Origin: an uncultured Eubacteriales bacterium
Lineage (GTDB): Bacteria > Bacillota > Clostridia > Oscillospirales > Acutalibacteraceae
Direction: 5' to 3'
NCBI GenBank assembly: GCA_934667845.1
Contig: CAKUMQ010000036.1
Location: 1 to 25,649 of the forward strand
DNA length: 25,649 nucleotides
The notes under the pieces were generated by a model, which saw nothing but the letters and a program-made list of their open reading frames with translations, made no database searches and was not told the origin of the DNA. The position numbers were made by a program, and so were the translations under genes. Below, piece by piece: positions 1-6,222 of this stretch; positions within the stretch are counted from its first letter, which is position 1, and every line of letters starts with the position of its first letter.

Positions 1-240
1 CAGTATGGTGCCAAAGAGGATATTGCCGAGATCTGTATTCACGAGGACGACCTGGAGGTGATCCCGGTCATGCGCGCAAAGGAAAACGAGCGCATCAAAG
101 CGGAGTGGGAGAAAAAAGGCACAGCAATAACAAACGGCATACAAAAATATCCCCGCGGGCATTTTGCCCGCGGGGATATCGTTTACCCGTTCTCCGTTTC
201 GGCGGGGAGCAGATGGCGGACGGCGGCTGCCGCGGCATAA
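1..240 (+). CDS. 3' end of an unrecognised gene, possibly frameshifted
   Basis: The window opens inside a plus-strand reading frame (frame 1) whose first ~39 codons look coding: charged, helical and G/C-rich at third positions, with the segment RAKENERIKAEWEKK. As written, the frame does not stop until 240. It therefore runs through the terminator stem at 147-179 and into the 3' end of the convergent ribU gene, which is unnatural. A six-A run at 112-117 is followed in frame +1 by a TAA at 128-130, so loss of one A would end the protein as EWEKKAQQ. I suspect the true end is 130 and that the 131-240 tail is not protein. I do not recognise the family, and no domain can be named from so short a tail. 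Confidence 0.45.
   Translation, partial: QYGAKEDIAEICIHEDDLEVIPVMRAKENERIKAEWEKKGTAITNGIQKYPRGHFARGDIVYPFSVSAGSRWRTAAAAA
143..179 (-). terminator. Rho-independent terminator of ribU
   Basis: A perfect 14-bp stem (147-160 with 166-179) has a 5-nt loop. On the minus strand it is followed by a run of five T. It begins three bases after the ribU stop codon. The plus-strand side lacks a T run, so it would stop the incoming left-edge gene only weakly. Confidence 0.9.
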
Positions 241-803
241 TAGACCGGATAGAACGGCAGCAGATTGAGCGCGCATTTGACGGCATTGAGCGCGGTCGAT
301 CCGCCGATACCGGCAAGCAGCAGCTCGGTGGTGAGCGGCATACCCATAACGCGGTAAAACAGCGGCGTCAGCGCCGCATTGAGCAGCCAGCCTGCGACAA
401 TGCAGCCAAGCAGCGTGAGCGCGGCGGAGAGAAAATAGGGCAGGGGGTGCAGCTGCGGTTTTTTCATCAGGCGGGACAGCCGGCGTGTAAAAAGCGTGAT
501 ACCGCCGATCATGGCGGAGCCGATACCGATGTTCATAATTTCTCCGATGCCGAAGGTGAAGGTAGTTGTTTGGGGCAGGTGAATGAGGTTTTTGAGTACC
601 TCCACGGCGATGCCGTACACCGGTCCCGAGACAAAGCCGAGCAGCAGGGCGGGCAGATCGGAGAAATCAATTTTCAGATAGCTGACACCCGGCACGAGCG
701 GAATCTCGGGCAGCAGCAGATAGATGACGGTGGCGAGCGCGGTCATGACGGCGACCAGCGTCAGGTGCACGATCTTGCGGTGATTGCGGTTTGTATTTTT
801 CAT
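183..803 (-). CDS. ribU: ECF transporter S component, riboflavin type (RibU-like)
   Basis: A 206-residue, strongly hydrophobic protein with about six membrane segments and a short basic N-terminus. This is the usual size and layout of energy-coupling-factor substrate-binding (S) subunits. An early segment ending KIDFSDLPALL followed by glycine-rich helices resembles the RibU/ECF-S family. The FMN riboswitch directly upstream (893-1021) makes riboflavin/FMN the likely substrate. The S subunit would bind riboflavin in the membrane and dock on a shared EcfA/A'/T module encoded elsewhere. The start is the ATG at 801-803, with AGGAGGT seven bases upstream. It lies downstream of pnp on the same strand, and a terminator follows three bases after the stop. 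Riboflavin specificity rests mainly on the riboswitch. Confidence 0.88.
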   Translation of the reverse strand: MKNTNRNHRKIVHLTLVAVMTALATVIYLLLPEIPLVPGVSYLKIDFSDLPALLLGFVSGPVYGIAVEVLKNLIHLPQTTTFTFGIGEIMNIGIGSAMIGGITLFTRRLSRLMKKPQLHPLPYFLSAALTLLGCIVAGWLLNAALTPLFYRVMGMPLTTELLLAGIGGSTALNAVKCALNLLPFYPVYYAAAAAVRHLLPAETENG

Positions 804-835
804 GATTTTGACCTCCTAAAGAACGTGCAGGACAG

Positions 836-872
836 AAAAAAGCCCTGCCGAACAGGATCGACAGGGCTTTTT
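836..872 (-). terminator. FMN-riboswitch-controlled terminator (expression platform)
   Basis: On the minus strand AGCCCTG (868-862) pairs with CAGGGCT (847-841), followed by a T run at 840-836. It sits between the FMN aptamer and the ribU ribosome binding site. The 5' arm GCCCTG (867-862) can alternatively pair with CAGGGC at the 5' edge of the aptamer (1015-1010), giving a plausible antiterminator. Ligand-bound aptamer would then favour termination. Confidence 0.88.
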
Positions 873-892
873 GCGCGCGTAAAACACAGCGT

Positions 893-1021
893 GGTCCTCT
901 CTCATCCGGACTGTAACCGTCGGCTTTGGATTTACACCAAATCAGCGCTGTCAGCGCTCGCGGGCTTCGCAGCCGCAGCTGCGTTACCGCCGGTGGGGAG
1001 TTTCACCCCGCCCTGAAGACC
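893..1021 (-). ncRNA. FMN riboswitch (RFN element)
   Basis: Read on the minus strand, the conserved RFN blocks appear in order: AGGGCGGGGTGAAACTCCCC, ACCGGCGGTAAC, a variable GC-rich arm, CCCGCGAGC, TTGGTGTAAATCCAAAGCC, GACGGTTACAGTCCGGATG and GAGAGGACC. The closing P1 helix is GGTCTTC (1021-1015) with GAGGACC (899-893), seven pairs with one G-U. A terminator follows, then ribU. It should lower ribU expression when FMN is abundant. The aptamer begins only 24 bases after the pnp stop codon and I see no convincing promoter in that gap, so it may act on readthrough from pnp. Confidence 0.96.
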
Positions 1022-1045
1022 GTATACAATTTTAGTTTTGCCGAC

Positions 1046-3241
1046 TTATCCGTTGCGGCGGGGGCCGCGGTTCTCACCGCGGCGGAAGTTGTTGTTGCCC
1101 TCACGGCGGGGACGGGGCGCCTCGGCGTAATCCGCCGGATTCAGCCCCTCCATCTTGATGATGGCGTCCTTGCGGGAGAGGTTGATGCGGCCCTGCTCGT
1201 CGATATCCGTCACCATGACGGCAATGGTATCGCCGACCGAGACCACGTCCTCGACGCGCTCAACGCGCTTGAGGTCGAGGCGGCTCACATGCACAAGCCC
1301 CTCTTTGCCCGGCGCGATCTCCACAAAAGCGCCGAAGCTCATCAGACGCGTGACCTTGCCCTTGTAGATCGCACCGACCTCGGGATCGCGGGCGATCGTG
1401 TCAATGACCTGGAGCGCGCGGCGGGCGTTGTCGATATCCGTGGCGAGGATGGAGATGGTGCCGTCCTCCTCCACGTTGATGGTGCAGTCGCACTCGGACT
1501 GGATCTGCTGGATGACCTTGCCGCCCTTGCCGATCACGCCGCCGATCTTATCGACGTCGATCTTGGTGGAGAGCATCTTCGGCGCGTATTTGGACAGCTC
1601 CGGACGCACCTCGGGGATCGCCTTGAGCATGACCTCATCGAGGATATAGCAGCGGGCTTTGTAGGTCTTGTCAAGCGCCTCGCGGATGATAGCGGGGGTC
1701 AGACCGTGCACCTTCAGATCCATCTGGATCGCGGTGATACCCTTTTTGGTGCCGCCGACCTTGAAGTCCATGTCGCCGAAGAAATCCTCAAGCCCCTGGA
1801 TGTCCACCATGGTCATGAAGCGGTCGCCCTCGGTCACCAGACCGCAGGAGATGCCCGCCACGGGCGCCTTGATCGGCACGCCGGCCGCCATCAGCGCGAG
1901 CGTGGAGCCGCAGATGGACGCCTGAGAGGTAGAGCCGTTGGAGGACAGCACCTCGCTGACCAGACGCATCGTGTAGGGGAAATCCTCCTCGGAGGGCAGC
2001 ACCGGCACGAGCGCACGCTCGGCGAGCGCGCCGTGGCCGATCTCACGCCGTCCGGGTCCGCGGGAGGGCTTGGTCTCGCCGACGGAATAGGAGGGGAAGT
2101 TGTAGTGGTGCATATAGCGCTTTTCGGTCTCGCCGTCGATGCCGTCGAGCAGCTGACGGTCGCGGGCGCTGCCCAGCGTGACGGTCGTCAGCACCTGCGT
2201 CTGACCGCGGGTGAACATACCCGAGCCGTGGACACGGGGCAGCAGATCCACCTCGGCGGACAGCGGGCGGATATCGTTGATCCCGCGGCCGTCCACGCGC
2301 TTGCCGTCGTCGAGCAGCCAGCGGCGGACAACGTATTTCTGCAGCTTGTACAGGCAATCGTCCAGCTTCGCGGTCTCTTCCGGATAGGTCTCGTCAAATT
2401 TGGCGTGCACCGCGTCGTAGATCGGGCGCAGGCGCTCGTCGCGGATCCGCTTGTCGTCGGTGTCGAGCGCGGCGCGGACATCCTCAATGCAGAAGTCCTT
2501 GACCGCCTCATACATCGCGGGATCGGGATCGTTAGAGGTGAAGGCAAATTTGGGCTTGCCGATCTCGCGGACGATGCCGTTGATAAACTCCACGATCTGC
2601 TGGTTCGCGGCGTGACCCGCCATAATGGCGTCAAACATGGTATCGTTGTCGATCTCGTTGGCGCCTGCCTCGATCATGGCGACCAGATCGGCAGTGGAGG
2701 CGACAGTGACGTGCATCTCGGAGCGCGCTTCCTGCTCGGCGGTCGGGTTAATGACAAACTGACCGTCCACCAAACCGACGACAACGCCGGAGATCGGGCC
2801 GTCCCACGGGATGGGGGAGATCGCGATGGCGATGGAGGCGCCGATCATGGCGGTGGTCTCCGGCGGGCAGTCGGGATCGACCGACATCACGGTGCAGACG
2901 ACGGTCACGTCGTTGCGCATATCCTTCGGGAACAGCGGGCGGATCGGACGGTCGATCACGCGCGAGGTCAGGATCGCCTTCTCGGAGGGGCGGCTCTCAC
3001 GCCGCTGGAACGAGCCGGGGATATGACCGACGGAGTAGAGCTTTTCCTCATAGTCCACGGACATGGGGAAGAAGTCCACGCCCTCGCGGGGCTTGTCGGA
3101 TGCGGTAACGGTGCAGAGAATGGCGGTCTCGCCGTAGCGGATCAGGCAGGAGCCGCTTGCCAGCTGTGCCATCTTGCCGGTCTCCACCACGAGCGGACGA
3201 CCCGCCAGGGTGGTTTCAAACGTGCGGAAATTCTCGAACAT
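1046..3241 (-). CDS. pnp: Polyribonucleotide nucleotidyltransferase (PNPase)
   Basis: A 731-residue 3'-5' phosphorolytic exoribonuclease of full family length; it degrades mRNA with phosphate and can add 3' tails. Domains in order: first RNase PH domain (about 1-145, with RPIRPLFP at 98-105), all-helical linker (about 235-310), second RNase PH domain (about 315-550, with the catalytic acidic motif GDMDFKV at 489-495), KH domain (about 556-615, GKGG loop at 571-574) and S1 domain (about 622-692). An Arg/Asn-rich tail of about 25 residues ends the protein. The ATG at 3239-3241 has AGGAGG upstream. rpsO precedes it on the same strand, the classic rpsO-pnp pair. The intervening 188 bases contain two structured elements that could carry processing or autoregulation. 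Confidence 0.98.
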   Translation of the reverse strand: MFENFRTFETTLAGRPLVVETGKMAQLASGSCLIRYGETAILCTVTASDKPREGVDFFPMSVDYEEKLYSVGHIPGSFQRRESRPSEKAILTSRVIDRPIRPLFPKDMRNDVTVVCTVMSVDPDCPPETTAMIGASIAIAISPIPWDGPISGVVVGLVDGQFVINPTAEQEARSEMHVTVASTADLVAMIEAGANEIDNDTMFDAIMAGHAANQQIVEFINGIVREIGKPKFAFTSNDPDPAMYEAVKDFCIEDVRAALDTDDKRIRDERLRPIYDAVHAKFDETYPEETAKLDDCLYKLQKYVVRRWLLDDGKRVDGRGINDIRPLSAEVDLLPRVHGSGMFTRGQTQVLTTVTLGSARDRQLLDGIDGETEKRYMHHYNFPSYSVGETKPSRGPGRREIGHGALAERALVPVLPSEEDFPYTMRLVSEVLSSNGSTSQASICGSTLALMAAGVPIKAPVAGISCGLVTEGDRFMTMVDIQGLEDFFGDMDFKVGGTKKGITAIQMDLKVHGLTPAIIREALDKTYKARCYILDEVMLKAIPEVRPELSKYAPKMLSTKIDVDKIGGVIGKGGKVIQQIQSECDCTINVEEDGTISILATDIDNARRALQVIDTIARDPEVGAIYKGKVTRLMSFGAFVEIAPGKEGLVHVSRLDLKRVERVEDVVSVGDTIAVMVTDIDEQGRINLSRKDAIIKMEGLNPADYAEAPRPRREGNNNFRRGENRGPRRNG

Positions 3242-3271
3242 GGGATACCTCCTGTATGCTGTATTTTCCGG

Positions 3272-3357
3272 CGGCTCCCGTCGCGCGAATTAGCAATAAA
3301 ACCAACGCTTTTTCGGGCAAAGCGCTCGTTTCACTGCTAATGCCGCAGGCGGAGCCG
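3272..3357 (-). other. Nested RNA structure in the pnp leader
   Basis: Three nested complementary arms lie just upstream of pnp: 3272-3278 with 3351-3357 (CGGCTCC/GGAGCCG), 3289-3295 with 3335-3341 (ATTAGCA/TGCTAAT), and 3306-3311 with 3319-3324 (CGCTTT/AAAGCG). Together they can form one long interrupted hairpin in the minus-strand transcript. There is no T tract. By analogy with E. coli pnp it could be an RNase cleavage or autoregulatory site; that role is inference. Confidence 0.5.
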
Positions 3358-3390
3358 GCTTAACGGACAAAAGGGGATGAAGTGCAGTTT

Positions 3391-3420
3391 GAGGCAGGCA
3401 GGACAACGCCTGCCTGCCTC
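3391..3420 (-). other. Perfect 12-bp hairpin between rpsO and pnp
   Basis: A GC-rich perfect inverted repeat (3391-3402 with 3409-3420, 6-nt loop) begins nine bases after the rpsO stop. On the minus strand no T run follows, so it is not a standard terminator. It may be a 3' stabiliser for rpsO mRNA, a processing site, or a partial attenuator that sets the S15:PNPase ratio. Confidence 0.7.
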
Positions 3421-3429
3421 TTTGACCGC

Positions 3430-3696
3430 TTACTTGCGCAGACCCAGCTTCTCGACGATTGCACGGTAACGCTCAATATCCTTCTTCTGGAGGTAGTTGA
3501 GCAGATTGCGGCGATGACCGATCATTTTGAACATACCACGGCGGGAATGGAAGTCCTTCTTGTTCACGCGCAGATGCTCGGTCAGGTCATTGATCCGCTT
3601 GGTCAGAACGGCGATCTGCACCTCGGGAGAACCGGTGTCTCCCTCGTGGATCGCGTATTCTTTCATGATTGCGGTTTTTTCTTCGGGCAGCATCAT
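3430..3696 (-). CDS. rpsO: 30S ribosomal protein S15
   Basis: An 88-residue protein of normal S15 length that binds 16S rRNA early in 30S assembly. The hallmark segments are present: GDTGSPEVQIAVLT near residue 20, HSRRG near residue 51, and GHRRNLLNYL near residues 60-69, all in the rRNA-binding helices. Two adjacent ATGs (codons 1 and 2) are possible starts; the AGAGGTG ribosome binding site lies about 8-11 bases upstream. It is the first gene of the rpsO-pnp-ribU unit, driven by the promoter at 3813-3841 through a ~110-base leader that contains a duplicated motif. Confidence 0.98.
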   Translation of the reverse strand: MMLPEEKTAIMKEYAIHEGDTGSPEVQIAVLTKRINDLTEHLRVNKKDFHSRRGMFKMIGHRRNLLNYLQKKDIERYRAIVEKLGLRK

Positions 3697-3723
3697 AATG
3701 ACAGCACCTCTTTCAAAATATTT

Positions 3724-3795
3724 TCCGCAGCCTCAGCACAGGGAAACGGCGCTCCTTCGAAAAGGCATACTCCGCAGGCCGGGGCAGGGAAACGC
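3724..3795 (-). repeat. Imperfect direct repeat in the rpsO leader
   Basis: Two copies of a ~25-base element lie 47 bases apart in the rpsO 5' leader: 3724-3748 and 3771-3795. In plus-strand terms each begins TCCGCA and, after 8-9 variable bases, carries CAGGGAAAC. S15 commonly represses its own mRNA through leader structures, so a duplicated protein-binding site is possible. Confidence 0.5.
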
Positions 3796-3812
3796 CATCG
3801 GCGTACTCGGTT

Positions 3813-3841
3813 AGTATACCACGCGGGACAGGTTTTGTAAA
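3813..3841 (-). promoter_or_regulatory. Sigma-A promoter of rpsO
   Basis: Minus strand: -35 TTTACA (3841-3836), 17-base spacer, -10 TATACT (3818-3813) with an extended -10 TG. It lies about 110 bases upstream of the rpsO start. No other minus-strand promoter of similar quality is visible before pnp. Confidence 0.88.
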
Positions 3842-3873
3842 GGGGATTTTGCGAATTTTTTCCGCAGCGCGGC

Positions 3874-3915
3874 AAAAAAGCGGAAGCCGCCCTCCGGTCT
3901 GCGGAGAACGGCTTC
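3874..3915 (-). terminator. Terminator of the G5/3D-domain gene
   Basis: Minus strand: GAAGCCG (3915-3909) pairs with CGGCTTC (3889-3883), with an inner stem CTCCG/CGGAG (3906-3902 with 3896-3892). Six T follow at 3879-3874. It sits 26 bases after the stop codon at 3942. Confidence 0.88.
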
Positions 3916-3941
3916 GGTCTTTCGGAATATCGTGTCACGGA

Positions 3942-4982
3942 TCATTCCAAAACATATACGTTCATTGTGCGGCGGCCGAACTGATAGCACTCCGCCACGG
4001 TGTCCATAAACAGGTCCGCCACGAGCGTACCCTTGCGCACGCCGCCGCCGGTATCTCCCGCGATGGCGTAGCCGTAGACATAGGAGCCGTTCGGTGAGAC
4101 GATATACAGCTTGGTGCCGTAGGGGATCTTGCGTGGATCCACGGCGACGACACCGACCTGGGCGCGGCGTCCGGATGCGGTCCACTTGCTCAGAATACCG
4201 CCCTCATTGGTATAGGCGGTGCATTTGCCGGTGTAGACCTTTTTGTAGTGCACCGGCTGTCCCGCGTCGTCGAGCTCAATGTCAAACGGCGCTTTGGACA
4301 TCGGGCTTCCGGTGACGGTGCCCTTGAGAATGACCTGATTGACCGGCTTTGTGGTCACTTTTTCACTGACCAGCACGGTCTCGGCCAATTCACCGTCCAC
4401 ATACCGGTCGCGGTAGACATAGGTCTTGACGCCCTTTTTACCGGCGGTGTGCACCTTTGTCTTGCCTTTAGGCAGGGTGTTTGTGTACTTGATCGTGGTC
4501 TCATAGGGGATTGACTCTGTTTTGCTGTACTCCTTGTAGCCGACACGCTCAATGGTGATGTTCAGCCCGTCGGACAGCTCCTGATCGTCGGTCAGGTTGA
4601 CCGTGTCATTTTTGCTCATTTCCACGCCGAGCAGATCCAGCGCGTCGCCGACCGTGCCTCCGGTCATGCGCAGCACGGAGGTGGAGCCGTCCACCGTCAC
4701 CTGCACGTCAAACGCGCGGTTGACGGAGATCTCTCCCTCGACGGCTTGCAGCTCGTCGCCCTCTTCCAGCTTGAAACCGGCGGCGGCGACGACCTTTTCC
4801 GGTTTGTCGGTCATGGTCAGCACAACGCGGGAATCACCGCCGTCGATGACGGTGTACACCCGCATGTTCACTGACACATAGGTGATAACGGCTACGGTGA
4901 ACGCAGCCAATACGGCGGCGGAAAACGCGCGGCTCTTGATCAGCCGCAGGCATTTCGCCGCCAGAAGTTTAACGGTATCCAT
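3942..4982 (-). CDS. Cell-wall protein with DUF348, G5 and 3D domains (YabE-like)
   Basis: 346 residues from the ATG. A basic N-terminus and one hydrophobic segment (about 20-38) suggest a membrane anchor or uncleaved signal, so the rest should lie outside the membrane. DUF348-like repeats cover about 42-130. A G5 domain (about 145-222, containing RVGYKEYSKTESIPYET) may bind wall glycans. The C-terminal 3D domain (about 248-346) has its signature aspartates: VDP (D282), GDTGGG (D310) and VADLFMD (D323, D327). This domain is related to the lytic transglycosylase fold of MltA and is found in resuscitation-factor-like wall hydrolases. An in-frame TTG lies one codon upstream of the ATG, but the ATG is better placed to AAAGGA. 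It is transcribed alone from a perfect promoter. Catalytic activity is inferred. Confidence 0.9.
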   Translation of the reverse strand: MDTVKLLAAKCLRLIKSRAFSAAVLAAFTVAVITYVSVNMRVYTVIDGGDSRVVLTMTDKPEKVVAAAGFKLEEGDELQAVEGEISVNRAFDVQVTVDGSTSVLRMTGGTVGDALDLLGVEMSKNDTVNLTDDQELSDGLNITIERVGYKEYSKTESIPYETTIKYTNTLPKGKTKVHTAGKKGVKTYVYRDRYVDGELAETVLVSEKVTTKPVNQVILKGTVTGSPMSKAPFDIELDDAGQPVHYKKVYTGKCTAYTNEGGILSKWTASGRRAQVGVVAVDPRKIPYGTKLYIVSPNGSYVYGYAIAGDTGGGVRKGTLVADLFMDTVAECYQFGRRTMNVYVLE

Positions 4983-5089
4983 CAAATGCGTCCTTTCATT
5001 TTCTCCGCGACGGCGCCGTGCCGGACTCCCGATGATACTTCGCAGAGGATTTGCAGAATCCGTGTTAATGGGATTTCCGTGACGCTTGT

Positions 5090-5118
5090 ATTATACGGAG
5101 GTCACTCCGCTTTGTCAA
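5090..5118 (-). promoter_or_regulatory. Consensus sigma-A promoter of the G5/3D-domain gene
   Basis: Minus strand: -35 TTGACA (5118-5113), exactly 17 bases, -10 TATAAT (5095-5090). All twelve hexamer positions match consensus. The predicted start near 5083 leaves a ~100-base leader before the ATG at 4982. Confidence 0.93.
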
Positions 5119-5604
5119 ATCCCACGGCAACCCGGCTTTTTGGGTGGTTTTCACAAACTTTTTTGCTTTTTTTCGCAAAAACGGCGTGGGAGTCAGGAAA
5201 GCCGGCAAAACAAAAAGCAGATAAAAATGGCAGTCATGCCGCGCGGAAATTGCACAGTTCTTCCGAAAATGCAAAAAACAGATTGAAAAATTGAAGCGAA
5301 ACAGGAATATAATTCCATAAATGGGTGAAAAAGGCGGGACGTCGGCAGACGGGGAGGTTTTTTGTGCAGGGATACAAAATACGCACACGGTCAGAGGGGC
5401 AAAAACCCGTATAATTCGCCGTTTCGGGCTTTTTTTCGCCGGAAACAGACGAATTGCAGTGAATAAAAATGCAAAATCGAGAATAACCAACCGTTTTTTG
5501 TCGAATTTCCAGTTACGATTCCGGATTAAACGGCGAAGAGCGGGAAAAAGAAAACCTTTTGTGAACATTTTAACCGGGTGCTTTTCTTTTTATAAAGGGT
5601 ATGG
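5119..5604. other. A+T-rich divergent intergenic region without a credible gene
   Basis: About 490 bases between the outward-facing promoters hold no convincing coding sequence. Open frames here are low-complexity (Phe/Lys-rich), lack good ribosome binding sites, and have no recognisable domain. Base composition is clearly more A+T-rich than the flanking genes. Visible structure: a pseudoknot-like set of arms at 5121-5205, a plus-strand promoter-like TTGAAA-19-TATAAT (5283-5313) whose -10 lies in the small palindrome GGAAT-ATA-ATTCC (5304-5316), and a hairpin at 5413-5455 inside a looser helix at 5374-5501. A regulatory region or an unknown small RNA is possible. Confidence 0.5.
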
Positions 5605-5610
5605 TATAGT
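5605..5610 (+). promoter_or_regulatory. Probable extended -10 promoter of the XRE regulator
   Basis: TATAGT preceded by TG at the extended -10 position (5602-5603). The -35 is poor. Two further perfect TATAAT hexamers lie at 5655-5660 and 5666-5671 without clear -35 partners, so the exact start site is uncertain. All lie within 130 bases of the XRE start codon. Confidence 0.45.
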
Positions 5611-5730
5611 ACATGTATCCGGAAAGCGGAGTTATCGGCGAAAATCGGTTTTCTTATAATAATGTTATAATGCGGCACCGGAGTACGGGGGCGGAAATCG
5701 GATGCGGTGCGGCGAGGGAGTGGAGACAAT

Positions 5731-6162
5731 ATGGGGTTACAAGCAGAACCGGCGCCGCTTGCCGGACGTCTCATCGCCTTACGGCGTGCGGCGGGACTGA
5801 CGCAGGAGGAAGTGGCGGTGCAGCTGGGCATCGGCCGGTCGGCATACGCCTATTATGAGACGGGAGGAAGCCTGCCGACGCTGGATTCGCTCAGTCGGCT
5901 GGCGACGGTATTCGGTGTGACGGCTGACTATCTGCTCGGCCGCGCGGAGCTGCCCGTTGATCATCTCACGGTAGGTGACGTGCTGTCGCCGGAGGGCGAA
6001 CGGCAGGTCAATGCACTTGCTGTACGGACAAAAAACGAAAAGACCATGCTGATGTGGTTCCGGCAGTTGTCCGCAGAGGAGCAGGAGGTGCTGATCCGGC
6101 GCATGAGCAGTCACTGCCTCGGAAATGAATCCGGGGCGGATGGGTTGCTTTTTTCAGAATAA
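5731..6162 (+). CDS. XRE-family HTH transcriptional regulator
   Basis: 143 residues from the ATG at 5731, chosen because GGAG lies five bases upstream; an in-frame GTG at 5707 lacks this. A single Cro/C1-type helix-turn-helix covers about residues 14-70: GLTQEEVAVQLGI is the recognition-helix region and DYLLGR closes the domain. The C-terminal ~70 residues carry no recognised sensor and may dimerise. It lies 54 bases after the double TATAAT region, diverges from the wall-protein gene across an A+T-rich spacer, and ends just before the yebC promoter -10. Its target is not evident; autoregulation in the long upstream region is plausible. Confidence 0.88.
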   Translation: MGLQAEPAPLAGRLIALRRAAGLTQEEVAVQLGIGRSAYAYYETGGSLPTLDSLSRLATVFGVTADYLLGRAELPVDHLTVGDVLSPEGERQVNALAVRTKNEKTMLMWFRQLSAEEQEVLIRRMSSHCLGNESGADGLLFSE

Positions 6163-6173
6163 TGTGGTATACT
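6145..6173 (+). promoter_or_regulatory. Sigma-A promoter of yebC
   Basis: -35 TTGCTT (6145-6150), 17-base spacer, -10 TATACT (6168-6173) with an extended -10 TG. The -35 overlaps the last codons of the XRE gene, whose TAA is at 6160-6162. yebC can therefore be expressed independently of the regulator. Confidence 0.8.
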
Positions 6174-6222
6174 ATATTGATGTGAGTCAAGATGCGAAAA
6201 AACGGGAAAGTGGGAGATCGGT

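Noticed and set aside
105..1016. 303-codon plus-strand open frame across ribU and the FMN riboswitch
   Set aside because: It crosses two terminators and a riboswitch, is rich in Arg/Gln/His as expected for antisense translation, and has no ribosome binding site.
926..3340. 804-codon open frame antisense to pnp on the plus strand
   Set aside because: It mirrors pnp codon bias in G+C-rich DNA and lacks a ribosome binding site and any domain. PNPase on the other strand is unambiguous, and the frame also runs through the FMN riboswitch.
5065..5568. 167-codon minus-strand open frame in the A+T-rich divergent region
   Set aside because: Phe/Lys-rich low-complexity translation. It overlaps the perfect promoter at 5090-5118, and no ribosome binding site or homologous motif is visible.
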